From Magnetococcus sp. PR-3 (lineage in GTDB: Bacteria > Pseudomonadota > Magnetococcia > Magnetococcales > Magnetococcaceae): a stretch of 64,000 bases of DNA. The DNA is taken from positions 1-64,000 of the forward strand of contig NZ_JBAHUQ010000030.1 of the NCBI RefSeq assembly GCF_036689865.1. Reading direction: 5' to 3'. The translations under genes and the position numbers were made by a program. The number at the start of each line of letters is the position of its first letter. Position 1 is the stretch's first letter. A model generated the notes under the pieces. It did no database searches and was not told the origin of the DNA. It saw nothing but the letters and a program-made list of their open reading frames with translations. Positions 28,453 through 37,569 of this stretch are shown here, piece by piece.

Positions 28453-29532
28453 ATGGTCACCCAGAGCTTCCCACAACGCACAGATAATGAGGCACAATTT
28501 CAACGCTTGCGCCAGCATATACCTTTGCTTGCTATGGATGTTCTGCAGACTTTTTCTCAAGATCATCAGATGTATAGTCAAGCGGCAGAAAATGGATTTC
28601 AGTTAGAAAATGAAATTCGTGAACATCTTCGCCAGCTGTTTCTTGCGCTGGTTTTGGAAGTGGATGACATTTTTCAGGCTTATCTGCGTTGGTGCCTTAT
28701 TCGTTATGAACGTCTGGGTTTTCCCTCCGATGAACTATCCCTTCACTTGCAAGGTATGGATCAGGTTATCAAGGAGGTTGTCTCAGAACCGGTGTACCAT
28801 AAGCTGGTTGTGCTGTTAAACCTAAGGCTGCATTGTCTAGTATCGGATAACCCTGAACAGAGTTACATTCAGCCCAATAACCCCTATCTGGCAGATGCTC
28901 AAGACTATCTACAACACCTGCTGTCGTTTAAACGGGTTCGGGCGATCGAACAGCTTGTAGATCGGGTGCTTAAAGATGGTGTGCATCCACAAGAGATCTA
29001 TTTTCATGTGCTCATGCCTGTTCAGCAGGAGGTGGGGCGATTATGGATGATCAATCAGCTCTCAGTTTCCATGGAACATTTTTGTAGTACAACAACACGC
29101 GCTGTCATGAGTCGCTTACATGGGTTGGTGGAGCCAGCCCCGCACCATGGTGGCTCTTTACTTGCTGCCTGTACCATACGTGAACAGCATGAAATTGGTC
29201 TGCGTATGGTGCATGATCTTTTTTATTGGCAAGGTTGGCGAAGCTGTTATTTGGGAAGTGATATCTCTACGGAGAATATTCATAATTTACTGGCCCATTT
29301 TCAGCCTGATTTATTGGCGCTATCGGCCACCATGTCCCACCATCTATTACCTTTAAGAGACCTGATCCGTACACTTAGGGAGAACCATGAAACCGCACAC
29401 ATAAAGGTGTTGGTAGGGGGGGGATTATTTACGTTTTTTCCACCGTTAAGGCAGCAGTTAGGGGCAGATTTTTGTGCGGCTTCGCCAGAAGAAGCCTTGG
29501 TTAAGGCAAATGAGTGGATTAACAGGCGTTAA
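28453..29532 (+). CDS. stand-alone B12-binding protein with CarH-type light-sensor motif
   Basis: 359 residues. The N-terminal ~150 residues are helical and unrecognised. A four-helix cap follows (VLMPVQQEVGRLWMINQLS) with W198 and E208-H209, a W-x9-EH motif that in CarH/LitR photoreceptors stacks on adenosylcobalamin. The Rossmann B12-binding domain has EQHEIG (H246, the lower axial ligand), GSDISTENI and VLVGGGLF. There is no MerR-type DNA-binding domain, unlike CarH. It may be a light- or cobalamin-dependent regulator acting through protein contacts, as in AerR/PpaA antirepressors. ATG 28453 (AAGG 8 bases upstream) is preferred to GTG 28444. Confidence 0.82.
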   Translation: MVTQSFPQRTDNEAQFQRLRQHIPLLAMDVLQTFSQDHQMYSQAAENGFQLENEIREHLRQLFLALVLEVDDIFQAYLRWCLIRYERLGFPSDELSLHLQGMDQVIKEVVSEPVYHKLVVLLNLRLHCLVSDNPEQSYIQPNNPYLADAQDYLQHLLSFKRVRAIEQLVDRVLKDGVHPQEIYFHVLMPVQQEVGRLWMINQLSVSMEHFCSTTTRAVMSRLHGLVEPAPHHGGSLLAACTIREQHEIGLRMVHDLFYWQGWRSCYLGSDISTENIHNLLAHFQPDLLALSATMSHHLLPLRDLIRTLRENHETAHIKVLVGGGLFTFFPPLRQQLGADFCAASPEEALVKANEWINRR

Positions 29533-29757
29533 AAAGCGTAAAATAGAGCTGATTTACGTCTCTAAGGTATCCCTATCTGTTCACGGTTGGCTTAGGCGGT
29601 GGAGGTTAGAGGGTAAAAGGGCTGGCCGTTTCTGTTAAAACTGGGAACAGTCGACAAATAATCTATGTGTCCCCTTATCCTAATAGGGGCGTTCAACCAG
29701 TTTGGGGCTCAACGTGGTCCTTCTCTTTATTTAAGAAGGCCTTTGGGTCGACCCATT

Positions 29758-32700
29758 ATGTCTAAACCTCCACATCTGCAGTTAGTTAGTCCATCAACCT
29801 CAGCCGTTACCGTTGCATCACCTCGTTTGCAGCGCGTTCGTATTGGGGATCGTGCGCTTAATCTCTATGATATTGAAGAGCTGGATCCACTGTGCGGTAT
29901 CTCTGCGCTACTCTGGTCACAGCCCTTTCTCAGTTCAGAAACGTTTGAAGGTTTACGCCAGTGGATGGAGCAGCCAGAAGAGATCTCCATGCGTGTGGTG
30001 GTTGGAGAGTCGCTATCGGGTAAAACCCGTATGGCTGCTGAACTGTGTAAGCAGGTTGCTGAACAGTGGTGCTGTGGCTTTTGGCAGAGTGATGGGGGGC
30101 AAAAAGGTAAAAACCGTCCTTCATCTGTACAGATGGATCGTCCAACACTGATTGTTGTAGATCAGGCCCCGGAACGGGCAGAGGCCCTAAGTGGCTGGCT
30201 CTATGAGTTGGCACGGCATCCCGATCAAGTTCCTTATCGTTTAAGAGTGCTGTTTTTAGCCGATCATGGAGATCCTACTTGGGGGTGGTGGCGTGATCTG
30301 TTGGAGAGTGCTGGGCGCGCTCGTTTGCATTTAAGTCAGTATTTTGATTACAGCATGACGGAGCCACTCACGTCCGTTTTTATGCAGCCTGAAAATCGCT
30401 TTAATTTGCTTAAATCCTTGGTTAGCCACTATAGCCCTGGGCACTCTTTAGGGAGCTATCGGCCTAATTTACCTTGGATAGAGGCTATGTCTAAACGGGA
30501 TTGGGCGGAAGATCCTCTTTATTTATGGATGACGGCTTTTGTTATGGCCCGGCATGAAGCAGATGAGGCGCTATTAAGCCTGCTGTTTGAGGATGAGCCT
30601 TTAAAAGCGGAACGTGCCTTAGGGGCCTCTTTAGGGCAACACCTATTGGGGCAGTTAGAAGGGGAGCAGGAAGCGTTATCTTTGCAGATGATTCTTTTTA
30701 ACACCCTCTGTAACGGCTTAACCGAAGCCACACTGACGCAGCATATGGTGCCGGTGGCGGACTCTTTGGGGATTGAGGCTGATCGGGTACGTATGTTGGC
30801 CCGTCGGTTACGTTATGTCTTAAAGGACTTTTTTGCCTGGCCCATGGCGGGTGATGGACGGCTACCTCCTCTGGGGCCTGAGCCTGTGGCCATGGCTTTT
30901 ATCTCCACACATTTTCTAGACCTGCCCCAGGATCATCAAAAAACCCTTTTAAAAGCCACCATGCATGTGGGGGGTAAATGGCCCCTGTTGCAGCTGGTGC
31001 TCTGCCTGCACGGTGAACAGGATGACCAACGCTTTTCCCAGCTGGCACAGCGGGTAGAAGAGTTGGTTTTAGATCCCGAGTTTCCCCTCAATGATCTGAT
31101 GGATATGGTGGATAGCATGCCATCTGGGTTTGGTCCGGTCAGTCATTTGGAGCAGACCATCCTGAGCCACTTGGTGCATCGGTTGGATGATGTGGTTAAA
31201 GGTGAAGTGGCCCATACCTACTTCCCAGCATTTGGTCACTACTGCAACATGTTGGCCTATGTGCTGAGCTATCTGCAAAAAAGTGAGCAGGCGCTAAGCT
31301 ATGCCCAGCGTTCTGTCATTACCTTTGAAGCGCTGGTAGATGAAGCGCCGGAGGTCTTTGAGCCAGATCTGGCGGATGCCTTAAGCTCCTGTGGCTTGCG
31401 GCTGGAGGAAGCGGGTAACTATGAAGAGGCGGTTAGTGTTAAGGATCAAGCCAAAGTTTTGTTCGAATCCTTGGCCAGTCGCGATCCTGAACAGTTTACC
31501 TCAGGTTGGGCCCGAGCACTGAACAGTCTGGGCGTGACCTTAGGGGGGATTAAGGATCATGAAACCGCCATTCAATACTGCACGCAGTCGATTTCTCTCT
31601 TTGAGCGTTTAGCCAAAATACATCCACGTCAATTTGCACCTGACTATGCGGCGGCTTTGAACAATACCAGCAATGTGCTCAAAGAAGCGGGTCGTATGGA
31701 GGAGGCACTTGAATGGGTGAGTCGTGCGGCTCAGGCGTTTGATCGACTCTACCAACGTGATCCCCACCTTCATGGTGCCAACACGGTAAAATCCCACAGC
31801 AATCGTACATTCCTGTTGGCTGAACTGGGGCGGGATGAAGAAGCGCTGGCTGAAGGTGAAAAATCTTTGATCCTTACGCGAGAGATGATGGTGCGTGAAC
31901 CAGAGATTTATCGCCCTTTTATGGCAGAGCTGTGTGAGCAGTTTAGTAAACCTCTGCAGCGCTTGGGGCAGCATGAATTAAGCAGTAAGCTGCTGAAAGA
32001 GTCGGTTAATTTTTATAGAGAGCTTAGCAAGCAGGCCCCTCATCTTTATGAAGAGCGGCTGGCCTCTGCCATTTATCAGTTGGCGGATAGTAACTTTGAA
32101 CGGGGTGACCAAGCCTTAGCCCTGCAGAGTGTGACAGAAGCTGTTGAGCTGTATGACCAACTGGCTCAACGGCAGCCCTCTGAGTATAACCCGCTCTTGG
32201 TCATGGCACTACACAACCAGAGTGTGGTGATGGCCAATCAAGGCCGAACCCATGAAGCCATTCGCGCCATGCGGCGTACCGTAGGGTTGTATGGTGTGTT
32301 GGAGTTGGGCGATGAAGCGTATCTGCCAGCCCATGTTCAAGCCCTGGATAGTTTGAGCCTTTTTTTAAGAGATGCCAACCGTAACAGTGAGGCCGCCAAG
32401 GTATCAGGCGAAGCGATGGTGCTGTTGCTCTCCGGTTATGCTCAGCTCTCTGAAGAGGAGTTGGACCGTATTGGTCCTCAGGTCTGTCGTAACCGTTGGC
32501 TGCTCTGCCAGGGGGTGAGTAACAACCAGGGGGCGCTAGATGCGCTGGGTAATTTAAAAGATATCTTAATCCGGCGGGTCCTTCGGGATGAAGCTGTGGA
32601 GGATGGGGCCTCTTTGCTTGAGAGTTGGGAAGCCTTGATCAAAAGTTTGGTTGAGGATGATCGCAAAGATGCCGCGTTTGAAACCATGGAGGAGGCTCAA

Positions 32701-34077
32701 TCTTGGTTTGAGCTACATACAGACCAAGCTCCTGAGAAGCTGGCTTTAATTTGGTTGAGTGGCCAAGGTCGTATGGCCATGGTCAAGGCTCAGCTTTTAG
32801 TGACCCAAGGGGTTGGTGAAAAAGCGATGGAGTCGGCTCAATTTGGTACGGATCGGCTGGCTGTTTTGTATGAGATGGATCCTCTGGTCTACGGGCCTAA
32901 TATGGGGCAGGGGTATTGTGAAGCATCTGACTGTGCCCGTACCTTGGGCCTTATGCAATTGGCCATTGAGTACCGCCACAAGGCCGTGGCGGTATTTGAT
33001 GCTTTAGTCTTGGCGGGGCAGACTCAGTTTATGCCGACGCTCGGTACGGAGCGGGTCAATTTGGCGACTTTGCTGGGACGTGAAGAGTCGGGTTTGCAAG
33101 AGGCCCAAGATGAGTTGCACAAAGCGTGTCATCTCTGGCCCCAATGCGTTGAACGTCAGGCGCAATCCATAGAGCCCCTTTGGGTGCGGTCTTTAGAGCT
33201 GTTGGCGCTCATAAAACAGCGTTTGGGGGATGAGGAGGGGCGTTATGAGAGCTTAAAGACACTGGTTGAGCAGCAACAGAAAATGCAGCATATTGGCCCT
33301 GCTTTGCACTTTTCAGCCCGTTTAACGTTGGCAGATTGCCTGTTAGAACAGTTTGAGCATCAACCAGAAAAAGATACGGCGCAACGTTTGGAGCAGTTGC
33401 ACGGTGCGCTCATGCCGCTGGAAGGGTTTAAGTGCGAAATACAACATGCGGGCAAGCTTGCGGAAATGCTGGCGATTATGGCTGAAATGGCGTTTGAGGT
33501 CGATGCCTACCAAAGAAGCCAAAGTTACGCCATGTGGGGTGAAAAACTCTTTACCCAACGTATGGTTGAGCCGGTTGTTGAGCTTAGAAATTATGTGCGA
33601 CGTGCGCGTAATTTTCAACGTCTCGCCCAGCATCTGGTGGTGGAAAAGCAGTTTAAGCAGGCTGTGGAGATGGCCAGACGGGCTGTGGAGATCTGTAAAC
33701 CCCTACTAAACCAAGAGGGGCAGGGGGACATAATTCGACCTTTTGTTGCGGTTAATCATCATCAATATGCCGTGTGTCTGATGCTGGTGGGGCAGTTCGG
33801 GGCGGTAGAGCCTATTGCCAAGCAGGCGTTGATGCTGATGTACGATGCTTTTTTAACGCAACCGGATAGCATGCGAGAAGGGCTACAAAGCCTCTTGAAC
33901 AGTTATGAAAATTTGGTTTTTCGTAGCCATGGTACCCCGGTAGAAAAAATTAAGAGCCAAGCTTGGATTATGCCCGTTTATACCGCGTTAGAGCAGCATA
34001 AACCCGTGGACAATACAGAAGCAAACTCTTGGCTTACCGGGCTTTTTAGTAAAGTCAGTCAGATCTGGAAGCGTTAG
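29758..34077 (+). CDS. giant P-loop NTPase / TPR repeat protein
   Basis: About 1440 residues, cytoplasmic. An NTPase module occupies the first ~250 residues: Walker A GESLSGKT (about residues 83-90), Walker B TLIVVDQA (about 130-137). Residues about 490 to the end are nearly continuous TPR-like helices, for example YEEAVSVKDQAKVLFESLASRDPEQF and DHETAIQYCTQSISLFERLAKIHPRQF, with a 44-residue pitch typical of Fis1/kinesin-light-chain-type repeats. The layout resembles STAND NTPases, which sense a ligand through the repeats and signal by oligomerising, but no effector domain is evident. ATG 29758 (MSKPPHLQ) is preferred to a start at 29665. Confidence 0.8.
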   Translation: MSKPPHLQLVSPSTSAVTVASPRLQRVRIGDRALNLYDIEELDPLCGISALLWSQPFLSSETFEGLRQWMEQPEEISMRVVVGESLSGKTRMAAELCKQVAEQWCCGFWQSDGGQKGKNRPSSVQMDRPTLIVVDQAPERAEALSGWLYELARHPDQVPYRLRVLFLADHGDPTWGWWRDLLESAGRARLHLSQYFDYSMTEPLTSVFMQPENRFNLLKSLVSHYSPGHSLGSYRPNLPWIEAMSKRDWAEDPLYLWMTAFVMARHEADEALLSLLFEDEPLKAERALGASLGQHLLGQLEGEQEALSLQMILFNTLCNGLTEATLTQHMVPVADSLGIEADRVRMLARRLRYVLKDFFAWPMAGDGRLPPLGPEPVAMAFISTHFLDLPQDHQKTLLKATMHVGGKWPLLQLVLCLHGEQDDQRFSQLAQRVEELVLDPEFPLNDLMDMVDSMPSGFGPVSHLEQTILSHLVHRLDDVVKGEVAHTYFPAFGHYCNMLAYVLSYLQKSEQALSYAQRSVITFEALVDEAPEVFEPDLADALSSCGLRLEEAGNYEEAVSVKDQAKVLFESLASRDPEQFTSGWARALNSLGVTLGGIKDHETAIQYCTQSISLFERLAKIHPRQFAPDYAAALNNTSNVLKEAGRMEEALEWVSRAAQAFDRLYQRDPHLHGANTVKSHSNRTFLLAELGRDEEALAEGEKSLILTREMMVREPEIYRPFMAELCEQFSKPLQRLGQHELSSKLLKESVNFYRELSKQAPHLYEERLASAIYQLADSNFERGDQALALQSVTEAVELYDQLAQRQPSEYNPLLVMALHNQSVVMANQGRTHEAIRAMRRTVGLYGVLELGDEAYLPAHVQALDSLSLFLRDANRNSEAAKVSGEAMVLLLSGYAQLSEEELDRIGPQVCRNRWLLCQGVSNNQGALDALGNLKDILIRRVLRDEAVEDGASLLESWEALIKSLVEDDRKDAAFETMEEAQSWFELHTDQAPEKLALIWLSGQGRMAMVKAQLLVTQGVGEKAMESAQFGTDRLAVLYEMDPLVYGPNMGQGYCEASDCARTLGLMQLAIEYRHKAVAVFDALVLAGQTQFMPTLGTERVNLATLLGREESGLQEAQDELHKACHLWPQCVERQAQSIEPLWVRSLELLALIKQRLGDEEGRYESLKTLVEQQQKMQHIGPALHFSARLTLADCLLEQFEHQPEKDTAQRLEQLHGALMPLEGFKCEIQHAGKLAEMLAIMAEMAFEVDAYQRSQSYAMWGEKLFTQRMVEPVVELRNYVRRARNFQRLAQHLVVEKQFKQAVEMARRAVEICKPLLNQEGQGDIIRPFVAVNHHQYAVCLMLVGQFGAVEPIAKQALMLMYDAFLTQPDSMREGLQSLLNSYENLVFRSHGTPVEKIKSQAWIMPVYTALEQHKPVDNTEANSWLTGLFSKVSQIWKR

Positions 34078-34131
34078 TCTCTCGATACGGTTCATCATCC
34101 TCTGTATAAGATTTAGTTGGTGATCGGGTTG

Positions 34132-36354
34132 TTAGGGGGCGGCTAGGCCAACCTCTTTTTTCCGCTGTGGGGCTGTGTTGGCAGGTTTTGCCGTGCCTTG
34201 TTGGTCAAATTGAACAGAGAGTGGAAATTGCATCTGAGGCCACTTTCCCCGTTTCAGGTTTTGACTGCGCAGTGGGTCAAAGACCAAATATCCATAGGCA
34301 CCATAGTGGGGTAGCTTACGGATGAGTGCCTTGATCTGATCCGGGCGGGGGCTTAGCCAAGCAATGGGGTGGTCTGCCTTGCGGGTAATGGTTACCACGC
34401 TGTGCGTATTCAGATCATAGTTTTTACCGGCCAAGTGTAATTGGCCCTGTTGATAACGGACCCCTTGTGCGGATAAAGGGGACAACGCTTGATCTCTAAA
34501 GCGATTTTGCTGACCAAGAACCCATAATCCACGGTTGGTTGGCAGGTTTTTTATCTGATCATCATTGATGCTACTTAATCCCCAAGCATGAACCAGTTGA
34601 CGTAAAGCTTGCAGTTCTGCTTTTTCCCCTTTAGTGGGTAAAACCGCCAGGATCTCAGGATGGCCAAACAGTGCACTTAGTGTGGGTGGTATCTCTCCAG
34701 GGTGCAGCTTGCGGAATAGGTCAAAACTGGGGTCGATATCAAGACGTACAGGGCGTTTAGGGAAGTAGCGGGCAACCTGGTGGGTGAGCCCCTGCATAGG
34801 AACAGAGATATCTCGAGGCTTCTGTTCTCCTTCAAGAATGACTTGAACCGGTATGGTGAACTGGTAGGCGCTGTCCTGCATTTGTTGAAGAGAAAAGGCC
34901 AGTCGCCAGCCTTGTCCATCCCGTTGGATGGATGCTTTCTCCAACTGCAGATCAGGGGCGCCAGAGCGCTGTGTCCACTGGGTGAAAAAGGGCATAAGAT
35001 CAATGCCCGCAACCTGTTCAAAGCTACGGCGCAAGTCTGCATAAGAAGCCGCTTTATATCGGTTGTTCTTGTAAAAATGCCTTAACCCCTGCACAAAGTA
35101 TTTATCCCCCACTGTTCTGCGTAACATATGGAAAAACATTAAACCTTTTCCATAGCCAATGGCTTGGCTTGCACCATCATGACGGCTGGTAAAATGGGTA
35201 AGGGGAAAATCATTTTCAGTTCGGACAAAACCAGCATATTTACTGAGGGTTGTATGGCGGTAGAGTAAGCCTTGCTCATTATGTTCCTGTAGCAGGTAGT
35301 CCGCCAAATAGGCCGTTAAGCCTTCACTCCAGTTCCCTTGTTCATAGTCGACAAAAACACCGTTGCCCCACCAGTTGTGTAAAATTTCATGGGGGTAACT
35401 GGATGTCCGAATAAAAGGAAGACGGATAACCCTGGGGCCCAGCATGGTAAAAGAAGGCATGCCATAACCGGTTTCCCAAAAATTTTCGGCCAGGACAAAT
35501 TTATCATAGCTGTATGGACCAATAAGGTCTTCATACAGGTTGATGTAGTCTAAGGTGTCTTTAATATAGCTTTGTGCCAGCTTTTCATCGGGTTGGCGTA
35601 GTAGTACGGCAAGAAGAAGCTCTTTTTTACTGTGACGGGTCGTGACCTTTTTTTTGTACCGTGTCCAGCGCCCTGCATGCAGATATATGGCCTCTGTCGG
35701 GGCTGGGGCATCCCATACTTCAATGATGCGACCCCGTTCCTTCATACGGCTTAGCGGTTTACCTTGGCTTAAGCTTCGCCACCCTTCAGGCATAATAACC
35801 GTTAGGTTAAAGCGGTTTAAGGTGCCTTCAAAGTAAGGGACCCAGCCTGTACCACCACCCAGAAAAATACCATCTGGACCAATGCCACCGGCTGATGTGG
35901 CAGACCCACCACGATAGCCCGAGGCGCGTTGTACCATGGGGTTTTGGATTGAACCACTATATTTTAAAACCAGTTGGGGAATGGGGGCGGGCTCATCTTC
36001 ACTTGGATCAGGCACGTGGGGGTTGAGTTGATAGGTGTGAAACCCACTCTGCTGGGTTGCATCAACCACACGATCCACACCCGTCATGGTACGCCCCCCC
36101 AAGGCAGAGAGTCGCAGCTTATCAGAGAGCAAAAACTGTAGCTTTTTATCTTGCCAAGCTTCGGGTAGGCGGATGGCATCCCGAACCTCCATGTGGTGGC
36201 GGTTCGGGTAGAGCGTGACCACCAGTTCATGGTGGATAATCGGCATATCTGTTGCTGCCTGGGATGTGACAGGCATAACATTCACGAGTAGACAGAACAG
36301 CAGTATCAGTGAATAGCGCAGTGACATTGGCCAACCAGCCCTTATGATGGTCAT
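34132..36354 (-). CDS. M1-family zinc metallopeptidase, exported
   Basis: 740 residues with an N-terminal signal peptide (SLRYSLILLFCLLVNVMPVTSQA), so periplasmic or extracellular. The M1 active site is visible: HEILHNWWGN (H322, E323, H326) and a third zinc ligand Glu344 in GNWSEGLTAYL. The gluzincin TYR region and a C-terminal all-helical part follow. The region usually holding GAMEN reads ETGYGMPSFTM, indicating a divergent subfamily that may not be a general aminopeptidase. An internal Met10 (MSLRYSL, 36327) is an alternative start. Monocistronic, convergent with the TPR gene. Confidence 0.85.
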   Translation of the reverse strand: MTIIRAGWPMSLRYSLILLFCLLVNVMPVTSQAATDMPIIHHELVVTLYPNRHHMEVRDAIRLPEAWQDKKLQFLLSDKLRLSALGGRTMTGVDRVVDATQQSGFHTYQLNPHVPDPSEDEPAPIPQLVLKYSGSIQNPMVQRASGYRGGSATSAGGIGPDGIFLGGGTGWVPYFEGTLNRFNLTVIMPEGWRSLSQGKPLSRMKERGRIIEVWDAPAPTEAIYLHAGRWTRYKKKVTTRHSKKELLLAVLLRQPDEKLAQSYIKDTLDYINLYEDLIGPYSYDKFVLAENFWETGYGMPSFTMLGPRVIRLPFIRTSSYPHEILHNWWGNGVFVDYEQGNWSEGLTAYLADYLLQEHNEQGLLYRHTTLSKYAGFVRTENDFPLTHFTSRHDGASQAIGYGKGLMFFHMLRRTVGDKYFVQGLRHFYKNNRYKAASYADLRRSFEQVAGIDLMPFFTQWTQRSGAPDLQLEKASIQRDGQGWRLAFSLQQMQDSAYQFTIPVQVILEGEQKPRDISVPMQGLTHQVARYFPKRPVRLDIDPSFDLFRKLHPGEIPPTLSALFGHPEILAVLPTKGEKAELQALRQLVHAWGLSSINDDQIKNLPTNRGLWVLGQQNRFRDQALSPLSAQGVRYQQGQLHLAGKNYDLNTHSVVTITRKADHPIAWLSPRPDQIKALIRKLPHYGAYGYLVFDPLRSQNLKRGKWPQMQFPLSVQFDQQGTAKPANTAPQRKKEVGLAAP

Positions 36355-36579
36355 TTAACAGGTGTTGCAAGTGTACCAAATGATGGGATTAGGACAATGG
36401 ATTGGTGTTAAAAAAAAGTTACGACAAGCCTAATGGAGTACACCGGGGAAAGTCTAAAACAGGTGTTTGAAAAAGAAAGACCGAAAATGTTTCGGTTGAG
36501 TCCTTGCCTCTTTAGGGTAAGCTTGTGAAAATGTTTTTTATTTGGATCTTTTTAAAGTGTTTAACTGGGGTTTCAGAGT

Positions 36580-37557
36580 ATGACTAAGACCAAATATCAT
36601 GGTGAGAATTATTCTAATCTTCACATGTTTCAGGGGGTTGGGTATGAGTCTGTCGCATATGTTCTAGAAGAGTGTGCCGTCTTTACCCTAAAGCATGATG
36701 AAATTTTAATCTCACCTGATCACCCCAATGATGCGCTCTATATTTTAATTGAGGGGCAGGTGCGTATTCACCTAGGGGATATCCATACAGAACCTTTGTT
36801 GATTCTGGATGCTGGGACCTGTGTGGGGGAACTCTCCATTATTGATCAGGGTCGGGCTTCTGCTTATGTCTTAGCGGAAGGGGATGCTAAGGTTTTAACC
36901 ATTGATGAAGATCGTGTGTGGTCCTTAATCCACTCCTCGCATGGGGTGGCGTGTAATTTATTGAATATTCTCTCTAAGCGCATGCGTCACAACAACCGGG
37001 TTATCATTGAAGGTGCCCAACGCCAGCGTAAGCTGGAGACCTATGCGAAGGTTGATCCTCTCACCGGTATTTATAACCGGCGTTGGTTTGATGAGAGTAT
37101 GAACAGGCAGATGCGCCGGGTCGTTCACAGCCATAAACCGCTCTCATTGATTATGTTGGATGTGGACCATTTTAAAAAATACAACGATACCCATGGGCAC
37201 CAAGGTGGTGATGTGGCGTTGGTCATGTTAGCCCAAGCCATTAGTCATCACCTGCGACCTGGAGATATTGCCGCGCGTTATGGCGGCGAGGAGTTTGGGG
37301 TGGTCTTGCCCGATACCGACAATGCATCCGCACGGATGATTGCAGAACGTCTGCGTACGGCGGTTGCAGATATGTCGATTATGGATGAGGATGGCAAAGC
37401 CTTGTCAACCATCACCATCTCTCTGGGGACCGCTCAGACAGGTGGAGAGATCGATACCGTCACGGAGTTGGTTGCTGCAGCGGATGCAGCCCTGTATCAA
37501 GCCAAAGCCGAGGGCCGCAACCGCGTGGTAGTGTTTGAACAGCGTACAACCGATTAA
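36580..37557 (+). CDS. diguanylate cyclase with N-terminal cyclic-nucleotide-binding domain
   Basis: 325 residues. Residues about 25-145 form a cNMP-binding/Crp-like beta-roll (ILISPDHPNDALYILIEGQVRIHL, GTCVGELSIIDQGRASAYVLAEGDAKVL), where GELSIID...RASA corresponds to the phosphate-binding cassette. The GGDEF domain has DPLTGIYNRRWFDE, DVDHFKKYNDTHGHQGGDVAL and the loop YGGEEF with an RPGD inhibitory site five residues before it. It probably couples a cyclic nucleotide signal to c-di-GMP synthesis. ATG 36580. Confidence 0.9.
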   Translation: MTKTKYHGENYSNLHMFQGVGYESVAYVLEECAVFTLKHDEILISPDHPNDALYILIEGQVRIHLGDIHTEPLLILDAGTCVGELSIIDQGRASAYVLAEGDAKVLTIDEDRVWSLIHSSHGVACNLLNILSKRMRHNNRVIIEGAQRQRKLETYAKVDPLTGIYNRRWFDESMNRQMRRVVHSHKPLSLIMLDVDHFKKYNDTHGHQGGDVALVMLAQAISHHLRPGDIAARYGGEEFGVVLPDTDNASARMIAERLRTAVADMSIMDEDGKALSTITISLGTAQTGGEIDTVTELVAAADAALYQAKAEGRNRVVVFEQRTTD

Positions 37558-37569
37558 GGGTGGGCTGTA

